Positions 48,406 to 58,800 of a stretch of DNA of 64,000 bases are shown here, piece after piece. Origin of the DNA: Cognaticolwellia mytili (lineage in GTDB: Bacteria > Pseudomonadota > Gammaproteobacteria > Enterobacterales > Alteromonadaceae); NCBI RefSeq assembly GCF_002104475.1, contig NZ_NBOF01000002.1, positions 930,001 to 994,000 of the forward strand, given 5' to 3'. The notes below the pieces were generated by a model, which had not been told where the DNA came from, made no database searches, and saw only the letters and a program-made list of their open reading frames with translations. Position 1 is the first letter of the stretch; every line of letters begins with the position of its first letter. The translations under genes were made by a program, and so were the position numbers.

Positions 48406-48435
48406 ATTAAAACATTTAAATCTAAGTCTCGTCAA
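48406..48435 (-). promoter_or_regulatory. Candidate promoter of the riboswitch operon
   Basis: On the minus strand TTGACG (48430-48435) and TTTAAT (48406-48411) are separated by 18 nt, about 60 bp before the aptamer. It lies just after the stop of the DsbA-fold gene, so the operon can have its own start site. Confidence 0.5.
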
Positions 48436-48467
48436 TAGACGTCTAAACGTATATTAACAATAAAAAT

Positions 48468-49754
48468 CTAATTTGTTGATATACTTGATCTTATTTCTTT
48501 TTCTAAAATAGATATTCGATCTTGCCCCCAATAGCTAAAGTTTTTCATTTTAAAACACGGCACTCCCCAAAACGCTAAACTTGTCAGTTCTGCTTGGTTA
48601 TTATCAGCCCACTGTTGCCAATTGTTTTTAGCTTTATAGGCATGCGCAGCTTGTTTATCTAATGCTAACTCTTCGATAATTATATCGATATTCTCGGTGT
48701 CTGATAAATCAATATTCTCTACATAGACCGCGCGAAAACACGCCAACATGTACTCTTTACCCTTACCTTGTTGCTGTGCCCAAGCAAACATACTATATGC
48801 GTTGATGACGCCATCACCTAGGGGATCTACAAAACCATTAAATTCAATATTAAGCTTTTTCGCTTCCCTTAAAGCATCCAAATAGATGTATTTTTGCTTA
48901 GCGATGGGAATTGAAGCACCACGCATCAATAAAGGTAAAACAGGTTTAATCACTAGTTCAAGTTGATAGCGCTCGGCCAATGCAATAGCTTGCACAAAAC
49001 CCAAATATGAATAAGGACTACGTAAAGACAAGAATATTTCTAGTTGCTGTAATTCTACGTTAATTGTCGGCTGTTTTTTAAAATCAGTAAACTTTGTGCT
49101 AACAAGTTCCTTACTGACATTTACATCGGCCAATAATTCATTACTAACCGATGTTATCAAGCTGTGTTGCTCTAAAGTCTTTTCAAAATGAAAAAGTCTA
49201 TCTACGCCAACAAACCAATCTCCAGCAAAATAAATAGCAGCAGCACAATAATGCCCTTTGTATTCAAGTCGAGCCTGGTTTTTCACTTGATGGGTAATGG
49301 TCGGTGTCGACGCAACATAATGTTCACTATAAGTACCGCCCCAAGTTTGTAAAAAAACTTGCTCGGCATTATTGATATTATTAGGCAGCAATTGCCAAGC
49401 TTGCTGGCCTGTAGAAAATAACCGTGGCGAAGGGACTTTATCTATTTTCACTAGGTGATATTGCTCAGCAATTAAATTAGCATCCTGAATTGCCCATTTT
49501 CGATGCAGCTTTGGAGCTATTGTCACTCCAGGTAAAGCGCCCCAAATAAAGAATATTTTTAACTCTACTTCATATTTTTCCTGTAAACGAGCTAGCATTT
49601 GTACCAACATAAAACTATGAGGGTCGTTTAACGCTAAATATACTTCTGCCTGCGCACTTTTCCCAAAAAAACGCCCTAATAGAAAATAACGGAAGGTCAA
49701 AAGCTTTTGCCTATTTTGGCTATGTAGCCATTTTATTTTCAGGCGAAAAATCAT
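48468..49754 (-). CDS. Tandem DsbA-fold protein (2-hydroxychromene-2-carboxylate isomerase family)
   Basis: The protein has two thioredoxin-like DsbA domains, about 30-205 and 240-425. The second carries the HCCA isomerase hallmarks FLSLRSPYSYLGF near its start and FWGVPCFKMKNFSYWGQDR near its end. The first is more diverged (YLALNDPHSFMLVQM). It may be a glutathione-linked isomerase or redox protein; the substrate is unknown. The start is uncertain: AAAGGAG sits directly before a TTG (49772) and 21 nt before the ATG at 49754 used here, while an ATT at 49766 has the best spacing. Confidence 0.75.
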   Translation of the reverse strand: MIFRLKIKWLHSQNRQKLLTFRYFLLGRFFGKSAQAEVYLALNDPHSFMLVQMLARLQEKYEVELKIFFIWGALPGVTIAPKLHRKWAIQDANLIAEQYHLVKIDKVPSPRLFSTGQQAWQLLPNNINNAEQVFLQTWGGTYSEHYVASTPTITHQVKNQARLEYKGHYCAAAIYFAGDWFVGVDRLFHFEKTLEQHSLITSVSNELLADVNVSKELVSTKFTDFKKQPTINVELQQLEIFLSLRSPYSYLGFVQAIALAERYQLELVIKPVLPLLMRGASIPIAKQKYIYLDALREAKKLNIEFNGFVDPLGDGVINAYSMFAWAQQQGKGKEYMLACFRAVYVENIDLSDTENIDIIIEELALDKQAAHAYKAKNNWQQWADNNQAELTSLAFWGVPCFKMKNFSYWGQDRISILEKEIRSSISTN

Positions 49755-49926
49755 TTTATTAAAAATAGCCAACTCCTTTAGGACTATTGATGGCGAGATG
49801 TTTAAAATCGCGTAGAATAGCTTGCATTATTACATACTAAAAATAACATCTGCGCATATTTGTAGCAAAATACGTACAAAAAATCGCAAGTATTATAATG
49901 AATTAAGCGCAAACACAGGTAATTCC

Positions 49927-50964
49927 ATGGCAATCAGCAATATTAATCAACTGTTAATACGAAATATCGATGGTATTTCAGCAGCTACTCCTCTTTTCGT
50001 TAATATTGTTAATGACGGCTTTATTGCCGAATATTTGACCCATCACACCACGGCAAAAATAACTTGTTACCACACTAATTTTGCCGATTACAAACTCAGC
50101 CAAATGAGCGAAAACAACCAAGTTACCAGCCATTTCTGTGTAGAATATAAAGCTCAAGTAAAACATGATTTAGTGATCATTAACTTTCCTAAAAGTAAGG
50201 CCGAATTTGGCTTTACACTAGCGATGCTTGCTGAATCAATGACAGAAGACGCTACAGTGATTATTGTTGGTGAAAACAAAGGCGGTATTAAATCGGCAGA
50301 TAAGTTAAGTAAAAACTATTTAAACTTTTGCAATAAGGTTGACGCAGCACGTCATTGTTTGTTGTATGTTGGGCAATTTCAGTCAGATTTACCAAAATTT
50401 GAACTCGATGAATTCTATAAATATTACTCAGTAACGGTTGGCGATAATCAACTAAAAATAGCGGCATTACCTGGCGTTTTTAGCCAGAATGGCTTAGATG
50501 TTGGCACCGATGTCTTGTTAGAAAACTTACCACAATCGATAAAAGGTAAAGTACTCGACTTTGGTTGTGGCGCTGGCGTTATAGCTGCATGTATAGGTAA
50601 GCTTTTTCCCGGCACTAAACTCACTTTAGTCGATGTTAGTGCCTTAGCATTACAGTCAGCGAAAACGACTTTAGCACTCAATGGACTAAACGGAGAAAGT
50701 CTCGCATCCGACAGCCTTTCTGATGTGAAAGAGCGCTATGATTTTGTTATTTCTAACCCGCCATTTCATCAAGGTGTTAAAACTCACTATGCAGCAACTG
50801 AGCAATTTTTAACGAAAATTAAGCAACATTTATCTACCCACGGTTGTATAACCATAGTCGCGAACAGTTTTTTAAAATACCCGCCAATTATGGAGAAGGC
50901 CATAGGTACAACAAAAACACTTGCAATTAAAAAAGGCTTTGCGGTTTATCAATGTTTTACTTAA
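49927..50964 (+). CDS. rsmC: 16S rRNA G1207 methyltransferase RsmC
   Basis: RsmC methylates N2 of G1207 in 16S rRNA. The 345-residue protein has the typical pair of methyltransferase-like domains. The C-terminal one is active, with VLDFGCGAGVIAACIG as the SAM loop and the catalytic motif SNPPFHQG. I choose the ATG at 49927, preceded by CAGGT; a longer reading from 49822 adds 35 unlikely residues. Confidence 0.93.
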   Translation: MAISNINQLLIRNIDGISAATPLFVNIVNDGFIAEYLTHHTTAKITCYHTNFADYKLSQMSENNQVTSHFCVEYKAQVKHDLVIINFPKSKAEFGFTLAMLAESMTEDATVIIVGENKGGIKSADKLSKNYLNFCNKVDAARHCLLYVGQFQSDLPKFELDEFYKYYSVTVGDNQLKIAALPGVFSQNGLDVGTDVLLENLPQSIKGKVLDFGCGAGVIAACIGKLFPGTKLTLVDVSALALQSAKTTLALNGLNGESLASDSLSDVKERYDFVISNPPFHQGVKTHYAATEQFLTKIKQHLSTHGCITIVANSFLKYPPIMEKAIGTTKTLAIKKGFAVYQCFT

Positions 50965-51058
50965 GCTAATAATAGTAATATCTACAAGAAGAGATTGTTG
51001 AAAACACTAAGATTTTCTACAATCATACTATTCATCATTTAACTGAGCTTGATATTTT

Positions 51059-52672
51059 ATGCCAACAACAATACGCATTTGGTCAATTCGACGAATATTT
51101 TTGCTCTCAATTATTGGCCTTGTGATCGCCTCTTGCATGGTTAACCTTGTCTTCATTTCACAGCAAAATATTGCAAGTTACCATAAGTTAGCTGCCGACG
51201 ACATCAAGTACTGGGCTGAAGAATTGGCAGATGAAAGTAAAAGTTATTTAATAAGTTCGGATCGACAAAGCTTGATGGATAACATGACTATAACTTCTCG
51301 AATTCCCAATTTAAATTATGTCCATATATATCAGCTAAACAATCAAAGTAACAAATTGGAATTATTTTATAGCTATAAACGCAGTGAGCGACGCTCTGCC
51401 ATTCCTGAGAAAAGCAATGAAATTAACAACTTGCTCAACCCGAGATTCAAAGACAACTATCTTGAGTATATGTATCCAATCAAAGCTGATGAAGAGGTAG
51501 TCGGCTTTGTATATTTGCAAAGTAGCAAGGAGTATATAACACTAATTACCGATAAATTACTAACCACTAGCATACTCATCATGTTTATTATTTTGCTAGT
51601 GACAATTTTCATCGTACTACAATTAAACCGTTACATCAGCGCCCCTTACCTTACGTTAGTGAATACTGTTCAAGCGGTAGCCAGACAGAAAAATTTTCAG
51701 CAAAGATGTCAAGCCATGCCTTATCGCGAAGCTGATATACTCGCACGCAATATCAATATTTTATTTGCACGCATGGAAAAGCATATTGCGCAGTTAGATG
51801 CCGCCGAGCAGCAAAGCATTGAACATTCATCTGAACTGGAAGATAAAATCAATAAGCGCACAGCTGCCCTAAAAGAGTCGAACCAAGAGCTACTTTCCAC
51901 TTTAGAAAAAATGCACCAATTCCAAGGGCAACTGGTTGAAAGTGAAAAGATGGCTTCATTAGGCGATATGGTTGCTGGGGTAGCGCATGAAGTTAACACG
52001 CCGATTGGTTTAGGTGTTACCGCCTCTACTTTACTCGCCGATCGCATTGAAGAAGTCACCACTGCCTTTGAAGATAAATCCCTAAAATCTAGCCAATTGA
52101 AAAAGTTTTTGCACGAAGGAGGAGAAAATGTTGCGATTATTTATCGCAATTTAAATCGTGCAGCAGACTTAATTTCCAGTTTTAAGAAAGTTGCAGTAGA
52201 TCAATCGAGCGAAGAGATTCGCAGCTTCGATGTGAAAGAGTTACTCAGTGAAGCATTACTGACTTTAAGGCCACAGCTACACAGTTTACCCTATATAATT
52301 GATATTGATTGCCCATCTAAACTAATCATTAACAGTAAACCTGGCCCTCTCAATCAAATATTGATCAATTTAATCATGAACTCTATTATTCATGGTTTTG
52401 AAGGTAGAGATAGTGGGAAAATAACTATTACCGTCATGCCTTTAAGCAACCAGCTCAATATGCTGTTTCAAGATGATGGTATTGGTGTTGATGAAACAAT
52501 AGAAAATAAGGTTTTTGAACCTTTTACCACGACTAAACGTGGCGAGGGCGGTAGTGGCTTAGGTTTGCACTTGGTCTATAATCTTGTCACCCAAGCACTT
52601 GGTGGTACTATTGTACTCAATAGTGAACTTGGCAAAGGGGTAACCATTGAAATTAATTTCCCTATTAGTTGA
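51059..52672 (+). CDS. Membrane sensor histidine kinase
   Basis: The 537-residue kinase has TM1 (about 13-34), a periplasmic sensor of about 130 residues, TM2 (about 169-190), a HAMP-like linker and a coiled coil. The dimerisation domain carries phospho-acceptor H310 (GVAHEVNTPIG), and the ATPase domain has an N box (NLIMNSIIHG), DDGIGVD and GEGGSGLGL. It has no receiver or HPt domain. arcA starts 204 bp downstream on the same strand, so it may or may not be the partner. The ligand is unknown. Confidence 0.9.
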   Translation: MPTTIRIWSIRRIFLLSIIGLVIASCMVNLVFISQQNIASYHKLAADDIKYWAEELADESKSYLISSDRQSLMDNMTITSRIPNLNYVHIYQLNNQSNKLELFYSYKRSERRSAIPEKSNEINNLLNPRFKDNYLEYMYPIKADEEVVGFVYLQSSKEYITLITDKLLTTSILIMFIILLVTIFIVLQLNRYISAPYLTLVNTVQAVARQKNFQQRCQAMPYREADILARNINILFARMEKHIAQLDAAEQQSIEHSSELEDKINKRTAALKESNQELLSTLEKMHQFQGQLVESEKMASLGDMVAGVAHEVNTPIGLGVTASTLLADRIEEVTTAFEDKSLKSSQLKKFLHEGGENVAIIYRNLNRAADLISSFKKVAVDQSSEEIRSFDVKELLSEALLTLRPQLHSLPYIIDIDCPSKLIINSKPGPLNQILINLIMNSIIHGFEGRDSGKITITVMPLSNQLNMLFQDDGIGVDETIENKVFEPFTTTKRGEGGSGLGLHLVYNLVTQALGGTIVLNSELGKGVTIEINFPIS

Positions 52673-52781
52673 TTATTTGATCTAAACAGAACAATTATTA
52701 AGCAAGTTACTTTACTATAGCCCCATTATTAGTAGTGATGATTGTGTTTTAACATCAGCTTCTATACCATTAACCCATATT

Positions 52782-52807
52782 TATAATATTTTGTAATCGT
52801 CTATAAT
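52782..52807 (+). promoter_or_regulatory. Candidate arcA promoter region
   Basis: Two TATAAT boxes (52782-52787 and 52802-52807) lie in the AT-rich gap before arcA. Neither has a clear -35 at proper spacing, but they suggest that arcA can be transcribed independently of the kinase gene. Confidence 0.4.
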
Positions 52808-52876
52808 TACAAGGTTCTAATCGATAATGATTAACTGTTGATTTACAAATAAACGAGACAAGACTGGACATTCAGC

Positions 52877-53578
52877 ATGCAAAAACCACATATACTAATC
52901 GTAGAAGACGAGGATGTAACACGCTTTAATCTACGAAATCTATTTGAAGCAGAGGGCTACCGTGTATCGGAAGCAGTAGATGGTGATAGCATGGAATGCG
53001 AATTACAAGATAATAATGTTAACTTGGTTATTATGGATATCAACTTACCAGGTAAAAATGGCTTGTTATTAGCGCGTGAGTTGACTAGCAATGACGATTT
53101 AGCCCTAATATTCTTAACTGGCCGAGATAGCGATATTGATAAAATTTTGGGATTAGAAATTGGCGCAGATGACTATCTGACTAAGCCATTTAATCCACGA
53201 GAGTTGACTATCCGCGCTCGTAACATATTAAATAGAATGTCGAGTACCAAATCAGAATTAAACGATTCGATTATCAACTTTAACCAATGGTCACTTGACA
53301 GCAACTCTAGAAAAATGATTTCTCCTGAAAATAAAGAAATTTCTATACCACGCGGAGAGTATCGTGCATTACGTTTATTAATTGCTAATGCAGGGCAAAT
53401 TGTCACGCGCCAACAACTAATCAAAGAAATGACCGGCAGAGATTTACGCTCCAATGACAGAACAGTCGATGTTACCATTCGTCGTCTACGTAAGCACTTT
53501 GAATCAATTGAAAATGCGCCAGAGTTAATTAATACCATTCATGGCGAGGGTTATCGCTTTATTGGAAGTGTTGATTAA
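52877..53578 (+). CDS. arcA: Response regulator ArcA
   Basis: ArcA controls the switch between aerobic and anaerobic metabolism. The receiver domain starts like E. coli ArcA ([16 protein letters not shown]), with phospho-acceptor D54 ([19 protein letters not shown]) and K in [16 protein letters not shown]. The winged-helix DNA-binding domain ends in [17 protein letters not shown] and [10 protein letters not shown]. At 233 residues it is close to the E. coli length. A convergent HPt gene follows. Confidence 0.95.
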   Translation: MQKPHILIVEDEDVTRFNLRNLFEAEGYRVSEAVDGDSMECELQDNNVNLVIMDINLPGKNGLLLARELTSNDDLALIFLTGRDSDIDKILGLEIGADDYLTKPFNPRELTIRARNILNRMSSTKSELNDSIINFNQWSLDSNSRKMISPENKEISIPRGEYRALRLLIANAGQIVTRQQLIKEMTGRDLRSNDRTVDVTIRRLRKHFESIENAPELINTIHGEGYRFIGSVD

Positions 53579-53620
53579 GTGTTAATGTAGCTATTTCACA
53601 CGTCATACCTAGATTGTAGA

Positions 53621-53642
53621 GCAGGTTAAATCTATAGCCTGC
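53621..53642. terminator. Weak hairpin between arcA and hptA
   Basis: GCAGGTTA (53621-53628) pairs with TAGCCTGC (53635-53642) with one G-U pair. No U run follows on either strand. Confidence 0.4.
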
Positions 53643-53660
53643 CACTATACCCAATGAAAC

Positions 53661-54008
53661 TTATTGGCCAGACAACCATTCTTTAAATGCATCGATCGCC
53701 TGCTGATTTACTAACCTCAGTGCATTTGCGTGCTTTTCTTTAACTGACCATTCTTCAGCTGATTTTTCAATTGCAACAAGCTTATCGTAAACCTGCAATA
53801 AACCAGCACTAGCGGCAGAGCCTTTCATTTTATGACAGTGTTCTTGCCACAGCTTTTGATCTGTTTGAGTAATAGCCTCATCAATGCCAGTTAGGTAAAG
53901 CTGAGATTGCTGCACGTACAAGTCTAGCATCTGCTGCAATACCCCTATATCTAAAACTTCTAAATAACCATTAATCAAGGTTAAGTTTAAATGCTGGATA
54001 GTCACCAT
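53661..54008 (-). CDS. hptA: Stand-alone histidine phosphotransfer (HPt) protein, HptA-like
   Basis: The 115-residue helical protein carries the HPt motif HKMKGSAASAGL with phospho-histidine H59. It has no kinase or receiver domain, so it must relay phosphate between other proteins. In Shewanella, a free HPt (HptA) passes phosphate from the hybrid kinase ArcS to ArcA in place of ArcB. Convergence with arcA supports the same role here. No hybrid kinase is encoded in this window. Confidence 0.82.
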   Translation of the reverse strand: MVTIQHLNLTLINGYLEVLDIGVLQQMLDLYVQQSQLYLTGIDEAITQTDQKLWQEHCHKMKGSAASAGLLQVYDKLVAIEKSAEEWSVKEKHANALRLVNQQAIDAFKEWLSGQ

Positions 54009-54359
54009 AAAGTTTCCTTAGTTAAAACATTTTTGCCATTTTACCCCTACCATTTTCACCGCATTATGTAAAAAATACAATGCCGACGGTCTCAGTGCCC
54101 ATACGGTTTACATCAGCGATTAAAAGTAAATATCATATACTTGATCAATATCATTATCACCATGACAAGCATTGCTTTTAACGGGTGGATCGTTCAAAAT
54201 GGCGCCCTTTTTGAGGTTACTGCATTATATGCCACTTTTATAAGTTAAGAGCGGGCTATATCAAATTTTTTGATAGCAGTGCTAAATTACAATTTTTACT
54301 ATGTACTGCAGTTACACGATAGCCCTTTACATAGTGCACAAGCGAATAGCGGAGTCAAA
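54009..54359. promoter_or_regulatory. Divergent hptA/folE2 control region
   Basis: The 351-bp region has no gene. A palindrome TATCAAA-TTT-TTTGATA is at 54259-54275. A Fur-box-like half site reads GATAATGAT on the minus strand (54141-54160 region). I see no clear Zur box, although folE2 is often Zur-controlled in other bacteria. Confidence 0.4.
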
Positions 54360-55286
54360 ATGCCAACAATAATGCCTGATATAGCAAATCATACCACAGC
54401 ACAAACTGAGGGGACTTTGGATTGGGTCGGCATGAGTAATATAGAAATGCCCATCATGGTTGCATCAAAAGGCCAATCAGAGCGTATGGTTTCAGCTTAC
54501 ATTGACGCATTTGTAAACCTTAAAGAACCTAAAGCAAAAGGCATTCATATGTCGCGTTTGTATTTACTCATTGATGAGTTATCAAATTCAAATGTGCTTA
54601 ATCATCAGAGTTTAGTGACGTTGTTAGATGGTTTCATTAGCAGTCATCAAGAACTCAGCGACAATGCAAAAGTAAAATTTAGCTTTGACTATCACTTACG
54701 TCGTAAGTCTCTTATTAGTGGTAAACAGGGCTGGAAAGCCTACCCTGTTACTATTACGGGCCGCTTGAATAAAGGCCAATTAGATATCGAGCTTTCAGTT
54801 GATGTACGCTATTCTTCAACTTGTCCTTGCTCTGCGGCATTGGCACGCCAACTTATTCAAAAAGCTTTTAAAGATAAATTTTCAACTGATACAAATATTG
54901 ATTTAGATAGTGTGCATGAGTGGCTTGGTACAACCGAAGGGGTTGTTGCGACACCTCATAGTCAACGTTCAGTTGCTGAAATTAAAGTAAAATTAAACAG
55001 TGCAACAACAGAGTTTCCGATCACTGATTTAGTGGACTTAATTGAAAATTCACTTAAAACGCCAGTACAAGCAGCAGTCAAACGTGAAGACGAACAAGAA
55101 TTCGCGCTATTAAATGGCCAAAACCTGATGTTCTGCGAAGATGCTGCGCGTCGTTTGCAGCACAGCATGAATACGACAGAACAATTTGATGATTTCTGGT
55201 TACGCATTAACCATTTAGAATCATTACATGCTCATGATGCTGTCAGCATTACTACAAAGGGTCTAATAAACGGTTATCAGCCATAA
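54360..55286 (+). CDS. folE2: GTP cyclohydrolase IB (FolE2)
   Basis: FolE2 makes dihydroneopterin triphosphate from GTP, the first step to folate and queuosine. It works with metals other than zinc. I choose the ATG at 54360 (308 residues) with GGAG six bases upstream; an earlier ATG at 54270 adds unlikely residues. The active-site cysteine region is [10 protein letters not shown] (C155, C157). [11 protein letters not shown] and [12 protein letters not shown] near the end also fit the family. Confidence 0.95.
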   Translation: MPTIMPDIANHTTAQTEGTLDWVGMSNIEMPIMVASKGQSERMVSAYIDAFVNLKEPKAKGIHMSRLYLLIDELSNSNVLNHQSLVTLLDGFISSHQELSDNAKVKFSFDYHLRRKSLISGKQGWKAYPVTITGRLNKGQLDIELSVDVRYSSTCPCSAALARQLIQKAFKDKFSTDTNIDLDSVHEWLGTTEGVVATPHSQRSVAEIKVKLNSATTEFPITDLVDLIENSLKTPVQAAVKREDEQEFALLNGQNLMFCEDAARRLQHSMNTTEQFDDFWLRINHLESLHAHDAVSITTKGLINGYQP

Positions 55287-55854
55287 TTACCGTTCTCTAT
55301 TAAGTAAATAGTGCTTTTACATAAGCCCGAGTAATTTTCATTACTCGGGCTTATTACTTTTAATAAATAACATAATTGTAATTTCCTCCAATATACAATC
55401 TATCTATTTTCCCTTACTTAACCTCAACTAGGAGTCACGGAAAAGTTAGCTTACCCTAAGATAACCTTTAAGTTACATCATTACTCACGCAATAAAAACC
55501 AAATTCCGGATTATAATCCTGCATAAATATTGAATATAACCTTAGTGAATATCTTTTAATTTATTTAATAATACAATGAAGTGAAATGTTGCTAAATTAC
55601 AAAAAATCATACAAGTTAACCAACCTAGGCCGATGCAAGCAGATACAAGTCCCATAACCCTCTTAACAAGCTAAATTTAGTGTAAAAATATTACGAGCAA
55701 ATACTCTATTTACATTGACGTTTCAATTGTAAATGTTTAATGTAAGAGTCAATCCAACAGAGTCATTTAGATTTTTTATGCATTAAAAGCGTAAATTTAT
55801 CCATTAAAGCCAAGTTAAATATCAATAGTTGGAGCGTTTATTTAGGAGAAGAGA
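55287..55854. promoter_or_regulatory. Long gltB upstream region with dyads
   Basis: The 568-bp AT-rich gap holds the folE2 terminator and the gltB promoter region. A bulged inverted repeat pairs ACTCT-TACATT (55703-55716) with AATGTA-AGAGT (55739-55749). A competing dyad pairs TTTACATTG (55709-55717) with CAATTGTAAA (55724-55733). A TATAAT box lies near 55513. No ORF of note is seen. Regulation of glutamate synthase is a likely purpose. Confidence 0.45.
55321..55354 (+). terminator. Terminator of folE2
   Basis: ATAAGCCCGAGTAA (55321-55334) pairs perfectly with TTACTCGGGCTTAT (55341-55354) around a 6-nt loop, about 35 bp after the folE2 stop. Confidence 0.85.
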
Positions 55855-58800
55855 ATGCAGCTTTACGATCATACTTATCAAAAAGACAATTGCGGTTTTG
55901 GTTTAATTGCCCATCAGCATGGAGAAAGAAGCCATAAACTGGTGAAGACTGCTATTCACGCTCTTGATAGGATGCAACATCGTGGTGGCATTGCAGCCGA
56001 TGGAAAAACGGGCGATGGTTGTGGCTTGCTAATGCAAAAGCCTGACAGCTTCTTTCGTGCCATTGCCGAAGAAAACAATTGGCAATTAGGTAGAAAGTAC
56101 GCTGTTGGTATGGTTTTTCTTAACCCTGATCCGGTTCAAGCCAATTTAAGTAAAAAAATTCTTGAAGAAGAGCTTGCCCGAGAAACCCTAACATTAGTCG
56201 GCTGGCGAGAAGTACCAACAGATATATCAACGCTAGGTGAAATCGCGAAAAGTAATTTACCGGGTATAGAACAAGTTTTTGTCGATGCTCCTCCGGGTTG
56301 GCGAAATCGTGATTTAGAACGTCGTTTATATATGGCTCGTCGTCGCACAGAAAAACGCATCACTGATGAACGCTTTTATGTTGCCAGTTTGTCTTGTTTA
56401 GTAACCATCTACAAAGGCTTGATGATGCCGGTAGATTTACCAAACTTTTATCTCGACCTTGCCGATATTCGCATGCAAACCGCCATTTGTGTATTTCACC
56501 AACGCTTTTCTACGAATACCTCACCTCAATGGCATTTAGCACAACCATTTCGTTACTTAGCTCACAATGGTGAAATTAATACGATTAAAGGTAACAGGCA
56601 ATGGAGTAGAGCACGTACTCATCGCTTTCGTTCACCTTTATTACCTGATTTAAAAGATGCAGCTCCTTTTGTTAACGAGAGTGGCTCTGACTCTTCTTCA
56701 TTAGATAACATGTTGGAATTATTTCTCGCCGGCGGCATGGACTTATACCGAGGTATGCGTTTATTAATGCCGCCTGCATGGCAAAATAGTCCGCTAATGG
56801 ACGATGATTTAAAAGCCTTCTATGAATTTAACTCTATGCACATGGAACCGTGGGACGGCCCAGCTGGTGTTGTAGTCACTAACGGGCGCCATGTAGCCTG
56901 TAACTTAGACCGTAACGGCTTACGTCCTGCTCGTTATGTTATCACTCGCGATGGCTTTATCACTTTAGCTTCCGAGGTCGGTATTTGGGATTACGGTGAA
57001 GATGAAGTAGTAGAAAAAGGCCGCTTAGGGCCAGGCGAAATGTTCGCCATTGATACCTACACAGGTAAAATATTTGACTCTAATGCAATAGACAACGAGC
57101 TAAAAGTTCGCCACCCGTACCGAAAATGGTTAGATAATAACATTCGCCGTTTAGTGCCTTTTGATAAGCTAGATGGTGAGCTCATTGGTCAACGCGTTTT
57201 TAGCGATCAAGAAATCGCTCAATATCATAAAATGTTCAACTACAGCTATGAAGAAATTCATCAAGTCGTAAAAACCTTGGCAGAAAATGGCCAAGAAGCG
57301 ACGGGGTCGATGGGTGATGACACACCAATGGCAGTGTTATCAAGCCAGCCACGTTCATTATTCGACTACTTTCGTCAGCAGTTTGCTCAAGTCACCAACC
57401 CACCTATTGACCCATTACGTGAACGTTACGTCATGTCATTAGGGACTTGTATTGGTCGTGAGCATAACGTTTTCAATGAAACCACTGGCCATGCTGATCG
57501 CATTTTATTTGCCACGCCAGTGCTAATGTATACCGGTTTAAAGCAGCTACGTGAACTTGACCCTGAGCATTATCGTTCAGATACGTTAACGCTAAATTAT
57601 GACCAAGAAGAAGGTTTAGAGGCAGCAGTATTACGTTTATGTGATGAAGCAGAAGAATTAGTACGTGAAAAAAATACGGTAATTTTAGTCTTATCAGATC
57701 GCCAGATACACCAAGGTATGCTCCCTATTCCAGCAGCAATGGCTGTTGGTGCGGTACAAAAACGTTTAGTCGATCAACAGTTGCGTTGTGATTCAAATAT
57801 TATTGTTGAAACCGCTTCGGTACGTGATTCTCATCAGTTTGCTGTGTTACTTGGACTTGGCGCAACCGCCATTTATCCATTCCTTGCTTATGAAACTATT
57901 GAGCAATTAGTACAACAAAAGCAAATTGATTTAACCCCTCGTCAAGCGGTAGTGAATTACCGAGAAGGCATCAATAAAGGGTTATTAAAAATACTCTCGA
58001 AAATGGGTATTTCTACCATAGCAAGTTATCGTTGTGCTGGGCTTTTCGAAGTCATTGGTTTAAGTCGCAATATCATGCAACTTTGCTTTCCTGATTTACC
58101 AAGCCGTATTGAAGGTGCGGATTTTTCCGACATTGAGCAAGACAGTATCAATCTTGCTCGTAAAGCATTTATGCCACATCAAAAAATTAGCCATGGCGGA
58201 CTTTTAAAGTATGTTCATGGTGGTGAATATCATGCCTACAACCCCGATGTTGTCAGTACATTGCAAACCGCTGTACGCAGTGGTGATTACAAAGACTATC
58301 GAATATTCGCTGAGCAAGTTAATAACCGCCCTGCCGCCGCGTTACGTGATTTATTAGCATTGAAAAATGATCAACAAGCCATAGATATTGCTAAAGTCGA
58401 ATCCGAAAGTGAATTATTTAAACGCTTTGATAGCGCTGCAATGTCAATTGGCGCCTTAAGCCCTGAAGCACACGAAGCATTGGCTATTGCCATGAACCGT
58501 TTAGGTGGCTTTTCAAACTCAGGTGAAGGTGGTGAAGACGAGCGTCGCTTCGGCACAGTAAAAAATTCACGTATAAAGCAAATAGCTTCAGGACGTTTCG
58601 GTGTTACGCCACACTACTTAGTTAATGCCGATGTCTTGCAAATTAAAGTCGCGCAAGGTGCTAAACCGGGAGAAGGCGGACAATTACCGGGCGATAAAGT
58701 AACCCCATTAATCGCTAAATTACGATTTTCAGTTCCGGGCGTAACCTTAATATCACCACCGCCTCATCATGATATTTATTCAATTGAAGATTTAGCCCAG

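Noticed and set aside
54009-54359. A Zur operator before folE2
   Set aside because: I searched by eye for the GAAATGTTATA-type palindrome and found no acceptable match.
55287-55854. A small gene in the folE2-gltB gap
   Set aside because: No frame with a start, ribosome site and plausible composition was seen; stops are frequent in the AT-rich sequence.
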